Assembly (NCBI GenBank): GCA_003331425.1
Contig: QOOS01000001.1
Coordinates: 1 to 64,000 of the forward strand
DNA from: Candidatus Nitrosopumilus sp.
Lineage (GTDB): Archaea; Thermoproteota; Nitrososphaeria; Nitrososphaerales; Nitrosopumilaceae
Reading direction: 5' to 3'
DNA: 64,000 nucleotides
The translations under genes and the position numbers were made by a program. The first letter of the stretch is position 1; the number at the start of each line of letters is the position of its first letter. The notes under the pieces were generated by a model. It was not told where the DNA came from and made no database searches. It saw only the letters and a list, made by a program, of their open reading frames with translations. This document shows, piece after piece, positions 41,070 through 49,635 of the stretch.

Positions 41070-41885
41070 TTATGGGATTAGACAAGTGTTTGTTGCATCA
41101 TCAAATACAGTTCCAGCTCCACATTTTGAACTAGTTTGAGTGTCTTCTAAAAGACAAGTGTTTGTTGCATCATCAAATACAGTTCCAGCTCCACATTTTG
41201 AACTAGTTTGAGTGTCTTCTAAAAGACAAGTGTTTGTTGCATCATCAAATACAGTTCCAGCTCCACATTTTGAATTTACATCAACATCAGATTCTGTTGT
41301 TTCACTAATTACTTCTGTTGGTGGCTGTACAGAATCATCATCTGAAGAAACTGTTTTGTCAAATCCATTATTCATAACAACTATTCCACCAATTACAGCT
41401 AAAATTGATAATACACCTATCACTATGAGAATATTTTTTCTGTTTCCATTATTAGATTTTTTTTCAATAACCTCATCAGGTATTTTTTCAGGTATTTTTT
41501 CAATAGGGTCTTCTTTTACTTCAGGGTTTTTTACATCACTTCCACAATCAAGACAAAATTTAGAATTTACAGGAATAGATTTACCACATTTCCAACAGTA
41601 AATGTGTTCCATCTCTACAACATCATCTTCATCATCTTCAATACCCTCTTCAGAAACCATGATTTCAGTATCTTCTTCAAATGGATCCTCTCCACGTATT
41701 TTTGATAATTTTTTTTGAGTTTTAACTTGTTCAATATAATCATGAATTAAATGATCAAGATATGCTCTGTCAGAGCCATATACTGTTCTTTTTTGTTTTA
41801 GCATTAATTTGATATGTTCTAATCTATATGGGTCTCCCACTTTCATTTTGATTAAAATATTAACTTGATCAAGCAATGACTGCAT
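41070..41885 (-). CDS. Membrane protein with zinc ribbon and identical Cys-rich C-terminal repeats
   Basis: 271 residues. A helical N-terminus (about 1-70) and an acidic stretch precede a zinc ribbon (YCWKCGK and FCLDCGS, about 96-120). A single membrane helix (about 150-172) precedes three external copies of SKCGAGTVFDDATNTCLLE, each with two Cys. The topology puts the zinc ribbon inside the cell and the repeats outside. The repeat faintly resembles peritrophin-type chitin-binding modules. The exact role is unknown. Confidence 0.75.
   Translation of the reverse strand: MQSLLDQVNILIKMKVGDPYRLEHIKLMLKQKRTVYGSDRAYLDHLIHDYIEQVKTQKKLSKIRGEDPFEEDTEIMVSEEGIEDDEDDVVEMEHIYCWKCGKSIPVNSKFCLDCGSDVKNPEVKEDPIEKIPEKIPDEVIEKKSNNGNRKNILIVIGVLSILAVIGGIVVMNNGFDKTVSSDDDSVQPPTEVISETTESDVDVNSKCGAGTVFDDATNTCLLEDTQTSSKCGAGTVFDDATNTCLLEDTQTSSKCGAGTVFDDATNTCLIP
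41081..41274 (-). repeat. 72-base in-frame tandem repeat (2.7 copies)
   Basis: Copies begin at 41081, 41153 and 41225 on the plus strand, spaced exactly 72 bases. The first two appear identical, and the third matches over 50 bases before diverging at the junction with the linker. Each unit encodes 24 residues with two Cys of the gene at 41070. Confidence 0.95.
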
Positions 41886-41933
41886 TATTCATTTGTAAAA
41901 TATCTTAAATTTAAAATTGATCAATATTGAAGA

Positions 41934-42269
41934 TTATGCTTTCAAAATTGTAGAAACAACATGTTTTACCATATCATCAAAATTGGAATTCACATTTGAT
42001 TCTATTTCAGCCAATTTTGAATCACCTTCTTGTGCAATTTTTGCAGATTCTGAATTTGCTTTTTCTTTTGCTGCATTAATCATTACTTCTGCCTCTTTGG
42101 TAGCCATCTCACGAGTTTTTTCTAACAATGTGTCAATTTCACTCAAAGTTTTAACATTTAGTTGTTTTTTCATATCTCCAACTTTACCTGTTAAAGAATC
42201 AAGATCATCTTCTAATCCGTTTAAAGATTTGATAATTCCTGTGACTTTTGATTCAGCAACATCTGCCAT
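41934..42269 (-). CDS. Coiled-coil protein, unknown function
   Basis: 111 residues, predicted as a long amphipathic helix throughout (DLDSLTGKVGDMKKQLNVKTLSEIDTLLEKTREMATKEAE). Ala/Glu/Lys-rich, no Cys, and reminiscent of the peripheral-stalk helices of ATP synthases, though no ATPase gene is near. Start ATG (MADVAESK). The gap to the next gene is 74 bases. Confidence 0.6.
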   Translation of the reverse strand: MADVAESKVTGIIKSLNGLEDDLDSLTGKVGDMKKQLNVKTLSEIDTLLEKTREMATKEAEVMINAAKEKANSESAKIAQEGDSKLAEIESNVNSNFDDMVKHVVSTILKA

Positions 42270-42343
42270 GTTATTCAGATTTGATAAATTCCATTTATTA
42301 AATCATTCATTTTTAGGGCATATTTTAGGCACAAAAAGTGAGA

Positions 42344-42685
42344 TTATCCAGATGTGAGAAGTAAAATTGCCCTGGCTAGATCGCCCTTGGCCTCTTCTAA
42401 AGCACTTTTTGCCTTTTCTTCATCAACACCTGCTTGTTGACTAACTAATTGGATATCGTCATCGGAGTAAATTGGAACTTCCAATTCTGCTTCTTCATAG
42501 CTATCTGCAGTTACAGTAAAGATAGAACTATCTTTTGCTTTCATTTCAGTCACAGAAGGCTTTGAAATGATTATCTCTTTTTTGTCAGTTTTAATAATAA
42601 CTTCTTGAACATTTGATAATTCATTCATATCAAGACCCATTTTGTCCATCATTCTTCGCATTTCGCGGTTACCTCCTCGCATCAT
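42344..42685 (-). CDS. nac: Nascent polypeptide-associated complex protein
   Basis: 113 residues. The start MMRGGNREMRRMMDKMGLDM is the archaeal NAC signature, followed by a NAC beta-barrel (NVQEVIIKTDKKEIIISKPSV) and a C-terminal UBA domain (DIQLVSQQAGVDEEKAKSALEEAKGDLARAILLL). It binds nascent chains at the ribosome exit as a homodimer. Its start overlaps the PUA gene by ATGA. Confidence 0.95.
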   Translation of the reverse strand: MMRGGNREMRRMMDKMGLDMNELSNVQEVIIKTDKKEIIISKPSVTEMKAKDSSIFTVTADSYEEAELEVPIYSDDDIQLVSQQAGVDEEKAKSALEEAKGDLARAILLLTSG

Positions 42686-43155
42686 ACCACTATCTTCTCC
42701 TTACGACTTTTTAAACTATCTCTAACTTTTATCGCTACACCCAAATTGAAATCAGAAATCATTTTTGCAGATAAAATTGCTTTACCAACTGCAATTACTT
42801 GATTATCAAATAATACAGGAGTATCAGATGAAACTTTTACATTTTTTCCACACCAAGTAACATGTTTGCAAAAAACTGATCTTCCTTCCATAACAAAAGG
42901 GGCAGCATCTTTGTTAACTTCAATACAATTTTCTTTGAATGTTTTACTTTGTAACAATGTCTGAGCAAAACCAATACTAATTGCTAAACTACCATTAATT
43001 CTCAATGTACAAAGTAATTTTCCTTTATGTGAAACTGTTCGAATTCGACCAGTTTTTCTTGATAATTCTATATCTAGATCTTTTGGTAAAAATTTTGATG
43101 TTCCTTTTCCAAATAGAGCATCCAGTGATTGTTGGAGTTTAACAAATTTTTCCAT
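42682..43155 (-). CDS. PUA-domain RNA-binding protein
   Basis: 157 residues. An N-terminal pre-PUA region (about 1-75) is followed by a PUA domain: the segment CIEVNKDAAPFVMEGRSVFCKHVTWCGKNVKVSSDTPVLFDNQVIAVGKAILSA has the strand order and G residues of the PUA fold. This fold binds RNA, as in tRNA-guanine transglycosylase subunits and pseudouridine synthases. The overlap with nac suggests a translation-related role. The specific target is unknown. Confidence 0.87.
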   Translation of the reverse strand: MEKFVKLQQSLDALFGKGTSKFLPKDLDIELSRKTGRIRTVSHKGKLLCTLRINGSLAISIGFAQTLLQSKTFKENCIEVNKDAAPFVMEGRSVFCKHVTWCGKNVKVSSDTPVLFDNQVIAVGKAILSAKMISDFNLGVAIKVRDSLKSRKEKIVV

Positions 43156-43244
43156 ATATGGAAATGAATTATTGGAAATATTAGTTGTTGTTAAACTATA
43201 GATAAAAGTAAAAACTATATAGATAAATTTTCTATCAGTATATT

Positions 43245-44291
43245 ATGGAAGAACAAGGTGAAACAAGGAAAATACAATTTACAGGTAAATCATCCTATAT
43301 AGTTTCACTACCAAAACAGTGGATTAGCGAATTAGGATTAAAACAAGGAGACCAAGTACGAATGGTTAGAAAAGGATCATCTACTTTAGAAGTATTCCCG
43401 CCAAAATTTGAATCACGTAAGCAAAAAAAAGAAGATGCTACTATAGAAATTTCTGAAGATGAAAAAGCAGATGCCATAGTTAGAAAATTAATTTCATTAT
43501 ATTTTTTAGGATTTAGAACTATTAATTTAAAATCAAAAAATGGACGATTGAATCCATCACAAAGAAACACGGTAAAAGAAGCTGTAAAAAGAATGTTAAT
43601 GGGTTCTGAAATTATTTCAGATTCTAGTAATGGAATAACAATTCAAGTTCTTGTAAATTTATTAGAATTATCAGTTGATGGAGCTTTCAAACGAATGATA
43701 CATTTGGCAAAATCAATGTCAAATGATGCAATTTTAGCAGTTAAAGAAAATAATGTGGATTTAGCAGAAGAGGTCATCAATACAGATGATGAAGTTGATA
43801 GATTTGGATTTTATATTATTCGTCAATTAAAAATAGCAATACAAAATGAACATGTTTTAAAAGAAATGGGGTTTAGAAATGCAAGAGATTGTTTAGGATA
43901 TAGATTAGTAGTAAAAAATATAGAAAGAACTGGAGATCATGCAGCATTTATTGCAAAGGACTTTTTAGAATTTAAAAAACCAATCAAGAAAGAAATTTTA
44001 AATAAATTACAAGAAATGAATGATTTCTCGTTAACAGTATTAGATGAATCATGTTTAGCATTATTCAAAGAAGATTACTATCAAGCAGAAAAAACTATCA
44101 AAAAAATAGAAGAAATTAGCAAGTATGAAAAGAAAGTTAGAGATTCATCTAAATCATTAAAAGATGATGAGGAAATTTACAGAGTTAGAAGATTATCAGA
44201 AAATATTAGAAGAATTTCTGAATATGCCAGTGATATTGCAGAAATTGTGTTAAATATGAATATTGAAAAAACATTGAAAAAAACGGAATAA
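43245..44291 (+). CDS. PhoU-family regulator with AbrB-like N-terminal domain
   Basis: 348 residues. Residues about 1-55 (RKIQFTGKSSYIVSLPKQWISELGLKQGDQVRMV) form a SpoVT/AbrB swapped-hairpin DNA-binding domain. The rest is two PhoU-type three-helix bundles with repeated E-x3-D-x2-E motifs (EEVINTDDEVDRFG and RTGDHAAF). Such proteins are common in Archaea and usually control phosphate uptake. No pst genes are seen in the window. A TATA-like tract lies about 35 bases upstream. Confidence 0.85.
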   Translation: MEEQGETRKIQFTGKSSYIVSLPKQWISELGLKQGDQVRMVRKGSSTLEVFPPKFESRKQKKEDATIEISEDEKADAIVRKLISLYFLGFRTINLKSKNGRLNPSQRNTVKEAVKRMLMGSEIISDSSNGITIQVLVNLLELSVDGAFKRMIHLAKSMSNDAILAVKENNVDLAEEVINTDDEVDRFGFYIIRQLKIAIQNEHVLKEMGFRNARDCLGYRLVVKNIERTGDHAAFIAKDFLEFKKPIKKEILNKLQEMNDFSLTVLDESCLALFKEDYYQAEKTIKKIEEISKYEKKVRDSSKSLKDDEEIYRVRRLSENIRRISEYASDIAEIVLNMNIEKTLKKTE

Positions 44292-44300
44292 TATATCAAA

Positions 44301-45422
44301 ATGGACAAAGCAATTTTAATCACATATGACAAAGAGGATGCAATAAATGAAGCAAAGGGTCTATGTGAAGCAGCAGGATATGAAGTAGTTCATATTATTC
44401 AAGAAAATTATCTTCAAAAACCAAAATACGGAATTAGTCTGGGAATTTTAGAAAAATTGCAAGAGATTGCAGATAAAATTAGACCAGATGTAATTGTATT
44501 TGATGAGATTCTAAAACCTAGTCAAAATTATAATCTAGCAACAGAATTACAAAGAGAAATTTTAGACAGAGAAGGACTAATTCTGGAAATTTTTGAAAGT
44601 AGAGCATCTAGTGCTGAATCAAAATTACAAGTAAAATTAGCACAATTAAGATATGAAATGGTCAGAGCTAAAGAAAAAGTTCGTTTAGCCAACATGGGTG
44701 AACAGCCAGGATTCATGGGAATTGGAAAATTTGAAGTTGATGTTTACTATAACGACATCAAACATAGAATGCAGACAGTAAAAAAGAAATTACTAAAAGC
44801 AGGAAAACAAAGAGAACTTCACAGACAAGGAAGAAAGAGAATGGGATTTACAACAATTTCATTAGCAGGTTACACATCTGCAGGAAAAACAACATTATTT
44901 AATAAAACTACAGGTGAGACAAGAACTCAAAGTAAGGAGTTGTTTACAACATTATCAACCACTACAAGAAGGATTACAATTAATCAAGAACCAGCTTTAA
45001 TTGCAGACACTGTTGGATTCATTAGCAAATTACCAGCATATATGATAGATGCATTCAAATCTACATTAGAAGAATTAACTTATTCAGACATAATCATTCT
45101 AGTTATTGATGTTAGTGATTCACAATTAGAATTAAAGAAAAAATTTGCTAGTTGTATGAGAACATTAGATGAATTAGGAGTTAAAAAAGAAAAAATAATT
45201 TTTGCATTAAATAAATTAGATCTAATTAAACAAGATCAAATCAATTACAAAAGAGAATTACTAAATTTAATTGAAAATGAAAAAGTAGTTTTAGTTTCCT
45301 CAAAAACAGGTGAAAATATTAAAGAATTAAAGGAATTAATTCAAAATACCATTATAAATCAAAATCCATATAAATATAAAAAAAATGAAATGAAAGGAGT
45401 TGTAGATACATTTGGTAATTGA
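44301..45422 (+). CDS. hflX: GTPase HflX
   Basis: 373 residues. An N-terminal HflX domain (about 1-175, with a coiled coil [21 protein letters not shown]-type region) is followed by a GTPase domain with G1 [10 protein letters not shown]3 DTVGF and G4 NKLD. The protein associates with ribosomes and can split stalled ones. It starts 9 bases after the PhoU-like gene and overlaps trm56 by 11 bases. Confidence 0.93.
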   Translation: MDKAILITYDKEDAINEAKGLCEAAGYEVVHIIQENYLQKPKYGISLGILEKLQEIADKIRPDVIVFDEILKPSQNYNLATELQREILDREGLILEIFESRASSAESKLQVKLAQLRYEMVRAKEKVRLANMGEQPGFMGIGKFEVDVYYNDIKHRMQTVKKKLLKAGKQRELHRQGRKRMGFTTISLAGYTSAGKTTLFNKTTGETRTQSKELFTTLSTTTRRITINQEPALIADTVGFISKLPAYMIDAFKSTLEELTYSDIIILVIDVSDSQLELKKKFASCMRTLDELGVKKEKIIFALNKLDLIKQDQINYKRELLNLIENEKVVLVSSKTGENIKELKELIQNTIINQNPYKYKKNEMKGVVDTFGN

Positions 45423-45945
45423 AGTTGTTAGAATAGGACAACGTGTTGTAAGAGACGACAGAGTTACTACTCATGTTGCATTAGTTTCAAGAGCCTTTGG
45501 AGCAGAAAAAATATTCATGACAGAAGTTAATCCAGAAATTAAAGACACCTTGGAAAAAATCAATAATACATGGGGTGGAAATTTTATTGTTGAATTTATT
45601 GAAAATTGGAAATCAATTATAAAAAAGAAAAAAGAAGATGGTTTTAAAATAATTCATCTTTCAATGTATGGTGAAAAAATCAATGATATCCAAATGCAAT
45701 TGCGTACAGAAGAAAAAATACTAGTTGTAGTAGGAGCAGAAAAAGTCCCCAGAGAAATTTATGAATTATCAGATTATAATGTAGGTGTAGGAAGCCAGCC
45801 TCATTCAGAAATTAGCGCATTAGCCATATTATTAGATAGAATTCAAAATGGAGAGCAATTTGAAAAAGTCTTTCCTGATGCTAAAAGAAAGATCATACCC
45901 ACAAAAAATGGTAAAAATGTCCAAGTAAATGAGACAAGGGATTAA
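45412..45945 (+). CDS. trm56: tRNA (cytidine-56) 2'-O-methyltransferase
   Basis: 177 residues. The sequence [33 protein letters not shown] is the signature of archaeal aTrm56, a SPOUT-class enzyme that methylates C56 in the T loop using SAM. The C-terminal knot has [37 protein letters not shown]. The start is TTG (MVIEVVRIG), inside the hflX end. Confidence 0.95.
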   Translation: MVIEVVRIGQRVVRDDRVTTHVALVSRAFGAEKIFMTEVNPEIKDTLEKINNTWGGNFIVEFIENWKSIIKKKKEDGFKIIHLSMYGEKINDIQMQLRTEEKILVVVGAEKVPREIYELSDYNVGVGSQPHSEISALAILLDRIQNGEQFEKVFPDAKRKIIPTKNGKNVQVNETRD

Positions 45946-45964
45946 TACTAGAAACTAAGGATGA

Positions 45965-46486
45965 ATGAAGTTGGTAGACAAATACGAAGATCCTTTTGTT
46001 AGAATTGCATCAATGATTGGTGGCGATGAATATCTTAAAGTTGCTAGATCTCTATTAAAAGCAGAAGATGCAACTGATGAGGAAATTGCTAGTTCAACAG
46101 GTCTAAGAATTAACATGGTAAGAAAAGTACTCTATGATCTTTTTGGAAAATCTTTGATTACAGGTATTAGGGTAAAGGATGAAAGAAAAGGATGGTTTGT
46201 TTACAGATGGAGAACAAGACGAGAAGAAGTAGAACATTTTATTGAAAATCAAAAAAAGAAAATTGAAGAGAGATTACAACAAAGATTCGATTATGAAAAT
46301 GCATCAGACTTTTATCATTGTGGAAATGAGGATTGTCCAAGAGTTACATTTGAGGATGCATTAGAAGGCATGTTCAAATGTCCATCATGTCAAAATGTCT
46401 TAAATATAAAAAAGAATGAAAAATCTCGAAAAGCATATTCAAAGAAAATTGATGAAATCAAAAAAGACATGCAACAAACATTTTGA
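45965..46486 (+). CDS. tfe: Transcription factor E, alpha subunit
   Basis: 173 residues. An N-terminal winged helix (about 5-80, LLKAEDATDEEIASSTGLRINMVRKVLYDLF) is linked by a helix to a C-terminal zinc ribbon (YHCGNEDCPRVTFEDALEGMFKCPSCQ). This is the archaeal TFIIE-alpha homologue that stabilises the open promoter complex of RNA polymerase with TBP and TFB. It starts 19 bases after trm56. Confidence 0.95.
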   Translation: MKLVDKYEDPFVRIASMIGGDEYLKVARSLLKAEDATDEEIASSTGLRINMVRKVLYDLFGKSLITGIRVKDERKGWFVYRWRTRREEVEHFIENQKKKIEERLQQRFDYENASDFYHCGNEDCPRVTFEDALEGMFKCPSCQNVLNIKKNEKSRKAYSKKIDEIKKDMQQTF

Positions 46487-46534
46487 TTAATTAAAAAATT
46501 ATTAAATTAATACAATTCTAAAAGAATCATTTTA

Positions 46535-46837
46535 TTAATCCTCATATTCATCATCGTCTTCGTCATCCTCATATTCATCATCATCTTCATCCTCACATTG
46601 TTCTAATTCGAGATGACTTGGAATACCATCATCTTGGAAAAAAATCTCAATGCAAATATCAGTATTCAAAGTTGAAGCTAGCGTTTCAGCTAAATCTTTA
46701 GGAAAATTACCTAATCTACTAGGATCGTCAGAATATCGATATTGGGTAATTTGTTCATCATGGTGAAAATCAATTTCAATATCACCATTTCTGAATTTTC
46801 TAACTTTAATTACTTCTCCAAAAATTGAATTAGACAA
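46535..46837 (-). CDS. Hypothetical protein with strongly acidic C-terminus
   Basis: 100 residues. An N-terminal domain of about 75 residues (MSNSIFGEVIKVRKFRNGDIEIDFHHDEQITQYRYSDDPSRLG) precedes an extreme acidic tail of D, E and Y repeats (about 80-100). The start is TTG, 2 bases after the hemerythrin stop, so the two are coupled. The tail may bind basic proteins or metal. No family recognised. Confidence 0.65.
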   Translation of the reverse strand: MSNSIFGEVIKVRKFRNGDIEIDFHHDEQITQYRYSDDPSRLGNFPKDLAETLASTLNTDICIEIFFQDDGIPSHLELEQCEDEDDDEYEDDEDDDEYED

Positions 46838-46839
46838 AA

Positions 46840-47397
46840 TTAATTTCCATGATTAGAAACATCATGAGTAAGATTTTCAGCTAATTCCTCATAATGTTGT
46901 CTTGATTTACCTAATTCATTCAATTGGGATTCTTCAATTCCAGAAAGTTCTTCATCCACTTTTTTAGAAACATGTTGCAATCTTGCTTCAGCCATCATGA
47001 ATAATTTGTTATTTTCTTTCCACAAATGTTCGGTAATATGATCAACATATAGTTGCATATCAGAAATTAATTTTTCAGAATTTCCAGATGAAAGATATTC
47101 TTTTGCTGAATTTTCCATAGAATTTCCAATTTCTCGAGAACGTTGATGATCAATTAACATCATAGCAATTGGTCCCATCTTAGTAGGCATTCCAGCTTGT
47201 TCTAAAGCTGGAAATAATGATTTTTCTTCTTTTGTATGATGACAAACATCAGTAAAATTTTTTGAAAAATCAATTACAGGAAGCAAAATTGATTCAGGAA
47301 TTTGTTTACCATTATTTAATAATTCAATTGTGGATTGCATAGCTTTGATTACTTTTTCAATTAATTCATGATCACGTCGAAGTGATGTAGTTGACAT
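46840..47397 (-). CDS. Hemerythrin-domain (HHE) protein
   Basis: 185 residues of the four-helix hemerythrin cation-binding fold. Metal-ligand candidates are H in LRRDHELIE, HHTKEEKSLFP, LIDHQRSRE and YVDHITEHLWKEN. These proteins bind a di-iron centre and handle oxygen, nitric oxide or iron stress. It is coupled with the acidic-tailed gene downstream. An AT-rich promoter region lies upstream. Confidence 0.9.
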   Translation of the reverse strand: MSTTSLRRDHELIEKVIKAMQSTIELLNNGKQIPESILLPVIDFSKNFTDVCHHTKEEKSLFPALEQAGMPTKMGPIAMMLIDHQRSREIGNSMENSAKEYLSSGNSEKLISDMQLYVDHITEHLWKENNKLFMMAEARLQHVSKKVDEELSGIEESQLNELGKSRQHYEELAENLTHDVSNHGN

Positions 47398-47461
47398 ATT
47401 TAAAAAAAATAAAATACAGTATCTATATCTTTTTAATTTAAAATAATTAAAATATAGAATT

Positions 47462-47483
47462 AGTTAACGAATGTTCGCTAACT
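47462..47483 (-). terminator. Hairpin terminator candidate after the lysine-rich gene
   Basis: AGTTAACGAA (47462-47471) can pair with TTCGCTAACT (47474-47483), with one mismatch. It begins 3 bases after the end of the gene at 47487. On the minus strand it is followed by T-rich sequence, as for an intrinsic terminator. A protein-binding palindrome is an alternative reading. Confidence 0.4.
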
Positions 47484-47486
47484 GGT

Positions 47487-47765
47487 TTAACGGTTAGATA
47501 GGCTTTTTGATTTAACAAATGCCCAGATCTTTTTGGTCATCTCACTAGGAGCGATTGGTTTCTTTCCAAATACTTGTTCTACAGTTTCTTGACGACCTGC
47601 AAAATTAATAGCGTATCCTCCAAATGCTGGTTTCTTTGTTTTTGATTTAGTAGCGGCCTTTCTTTTAGGTGCAACTTTCTTTTTTGTTACAGCCTTTCTT
47701 TTAGGTGCAACTTTCTTTTTTGTTGCAACTTTCTTTTTTGTTGTAGTTTTCTTTTTAATTGCCAA
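47487..47765 (-). CDS. Lysine-rich (histone H1-like) protein with SWIB-like C-terminus
   Basis: 92 residues. The first about 48 residues are K/T/A/V/P-rich repeats (TTKKKVATKKKVAPKRK) like histone H1 tails. The rest (FGKKPIAPSEMTKKIWAFVKSKSL) resembles the core of the SWIB/MDM2-type domain seen in chromatin proteins, ending soon after. The start is TTG. It may be a small nucleoid protein. The SWIB assignment is suggestive, not firm. Confidence 0.7.
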   Translation of the reverse strand: MAIKKKTTTKKKVATKKKVAPKRKAVTKKKVAPKRKAATKSKTKKPAFGGYAINFAGRQETVEQVFGKKPIAPSEMTKKIWAFVKSKSLSNR

Positions 47766-47801
47766 TTTCTTGTAATTTCATTTGAGATAAACTATAAGAA
47801 C

Positions 47802-48443
47802 TTACACTTTGATATAATTAATCACGAGATGGTTTTTGAGCCTCTTAACAGATTTTAATTTCAAATTAGGTGAATTAGCTATTTTGGAAAATCCCTTTCC
47901 TTCAACTAAAGAAGTAGCATCATTTCCTCCAATAAGATAAGGAGACAAAGTGATAATTAATTCATCAAAAATATTATTTTTGATAAATTCCCAATTCACC
48001 GTACCTCCACCTTCAACTAAAATAGTTTCAATTTTTTTAGTAGAAAGTTTTTTCATTAATAATTTTAAATTAACAGAATTTTCTCCAGAAATAATTATTT
48101 CAACAGGTAATTTTTTTAACTTTGACAGATTCACCTTACTAATTTTTTTAGAAACAGCAATTATAGTAGGAATTTTATCACTTGTTTTAATTATTTTAGA
48201 ATTTTTTGATATTGTACCTTTAGAATCTAAAATTATCCTTGTAGGATTTTTTCCTTTTGTATGACGTACTGTTAATAACGGATCATCTTGTAACAAAGTA
48301 TTTTTTCCAATAAGAATTGCATCCACTTTTGATCTTAATTTATGTAATCTAATACTATCTTCTTGAGAAGATAACTTAGAATCATTTGATCGTGTAGAAA
48401 TTTTTCCATCAATTGAAATTGCTGCACTCAAAATTACATACAT
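47802..48443 (-). CDS. arfC: Riboflavin-pathway reductase (RibD C-terminal/ArfC type)
   Basis: 213 residues from the ATG at 48443 (MYVILSAAISIDGKIS), 1 base after the upstream stop; ATGs at 48458 and 48476 would overlap it. RibD-C motifs are present: SIDGKI, DAILIGKNTLLQDDP, RIILDSKG and ILVEGGGTVNW. It reduces the ribosyl side chain of the diaminopyrimidine phosphate with NADPH. It lacks the deaminase domain of bacterial RibD. It is the last gene of the riboflavin operon. Confidence 0.9.
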   Translation of the reverse strand: MYVILSAAISIDGKISTRSNDSKLSSQEDSIRLHKLRSKVDAILIGKNTLLQDDPLLTVRHTKGKNPTRIILDSKGTISKNSKIIKTSDKIPTIIAVSKKISKVNLSKLKKLPVEIIISGENSVNLKLLMKKLSTKKIETILVEGGGTVNWEFIKNNIFDELIITLSPYLIGGNDATSLVEGKGFSKIANSPNLKLKSVKRLKNHLVINYIKV

Positions 48444-48444
48444 G

Positions 48445-49635
48445 TTAGATTTTTCCATGTACAATTTTTCCTCCAATCATTACTGCTTTGATTGTTGATT
48501 GAGATGCTCTATGTACAATTGATGCATACGGATTATGCATAGGTTCCAAATCTAATGCATGTTTATCAAGAAAAATACAATCAGCTATTTTTTTTGTTTG
48601 AATAATACCAATTTCTTTTTTTAGAATTTTTCCAGCATTTACTGTTGCCATTTTAAGAATTTCTTTAGGATCAATTCTCTTTTTTTTAATTCCCATAGTT
48701 ACCTTCCAGAGATAATCCATTTCACGAAACATATCTGGTGAATTAATCATAACATTATCTGTGCCTAATCCTAATAGACATCCAGCATTTTGCATTTTTT
48801 CAATATCAGGAATTCCTTCTGACAGTGAAGAATTTGCTCTAGGACAAATAATTATGCCTCTAGTTTTCTTAGATGTAACATCTAGATCTTTTTTAGAAGC
48901 ATGAGTCATGTGAATTAAAAAATCAGGTTTTAATGACAATGCTCTAAGAGTTTCAGATTTTCCAGTAATTCGTTTTGATTTTTGAACACTTTCTATAGTT
49001 TCAGAAGAATGAATGGCTCGTAATTTTTTTGTTTTTGAATAGGAATGTAATACAGATGTACTATGCTCATTAGCACCACTAATACCAATTCCATCACAAA
49101 TTTTTAGTAAAGATGGAAGTTCACGAATTTTTTCCTTTGGAAAAGGGCTATTTTTTTTAATTTCGGAAGTACTTTGATGAAAATCTAGTCTTCCGAGAAG
49201 AATTGTACGAATTGGTAAATCATCAACCACTTTTTTAAGTAATATTGCACCATCTAATCCGCCTTCTCTAAAATCAACAAATGTGGTAATACCTTTTTGA
49301 ATCATAGAATGACATGTATTTTTCATAAATGTTGAGAGATATTCATTAGAAGTATTTTTCAAAATTTTAGATTTAATTCCAAACATAGGATGAATTTTTT
49401 GATTTACAGTACTATTCAATGTAATATCCTTACCAATTGAATCAGCGATATGTGTATGAGAATTTATGAATCCTGGGATTAATAGTAACCCTTCACAATC
49501 TATGGTATCTTTTTTTGATTTAGATTGTATGTTAGAATTAATTTTTTGAAATTTCTCATTTTTAATTTGAATATCAACATTTGAAATAAAATCTAAATTT
49601 TCACCAACTAATGCACTGATATTTTTTAATAACAT
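48445..49635 (-). CDS. Deaminase-type amidohydrolase in the riboflavin operon
   Basis: 396 residues of the metal-dependent TRZ/ATZ-cytosine-deaminase group. Metal and catalytic residues are H60 and H62 (NSHTH), H209 and E212 (IHSSET), H242 and H245 (IHMTH), and D293 (GTDN). The H-x-x-E-T box marks aminohydrolases that act on ring amino groups, rather than amide-ring hydrolases. It shares one base with the ArfA gene upstream and lies 1 base before ArfC. It may fill the pyrimidine deaminase step of archaeal riboflavin synthesis. An S-adenosylhomocysteine or nucleobase deaminase is the alternative. Confidence 0.85.
   Translation of the reverse strand: MLLKNISALVGENLDFISNVDIQIKNEKFQKINSNIQSKSKKDTIDCEGLLLIPGFINSHTHIADSIGKDITLNSTVNQKIHPMFGIKSKILKNTSNEYLSTFMKNTCHSMIQKGITTFVDFREGGLDGAILLKKVVDDLPIRTILLGRLDFHQSTSEIKKNSPFPKEKIRELPSLLKICDGIGISGANEHSTSVLHSYSKTKKLRAIHSSETIESVQKSKRITGKSETLRALSLKPDFLIHMTHASKKDLDVTSKKTRGIIICPRANSSLSEGIPDIEKMQNAGCLLGLGTDNVMINSPDMFREMDYLWKVTMGIKKKRIDPKEILKMATVNAGKILKKEIGIIQTKKIADCIFLDKHALDLEPMHNPYASIVHRASQSTIKAVMIGGKIVHGKI

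Noticed and set aside
41081-41274. Possible CRISPR-like direct repeats
   Set aside because: The 72-base units are contiguous, have no spacers, and translate in frame as part of the gene at 41070.
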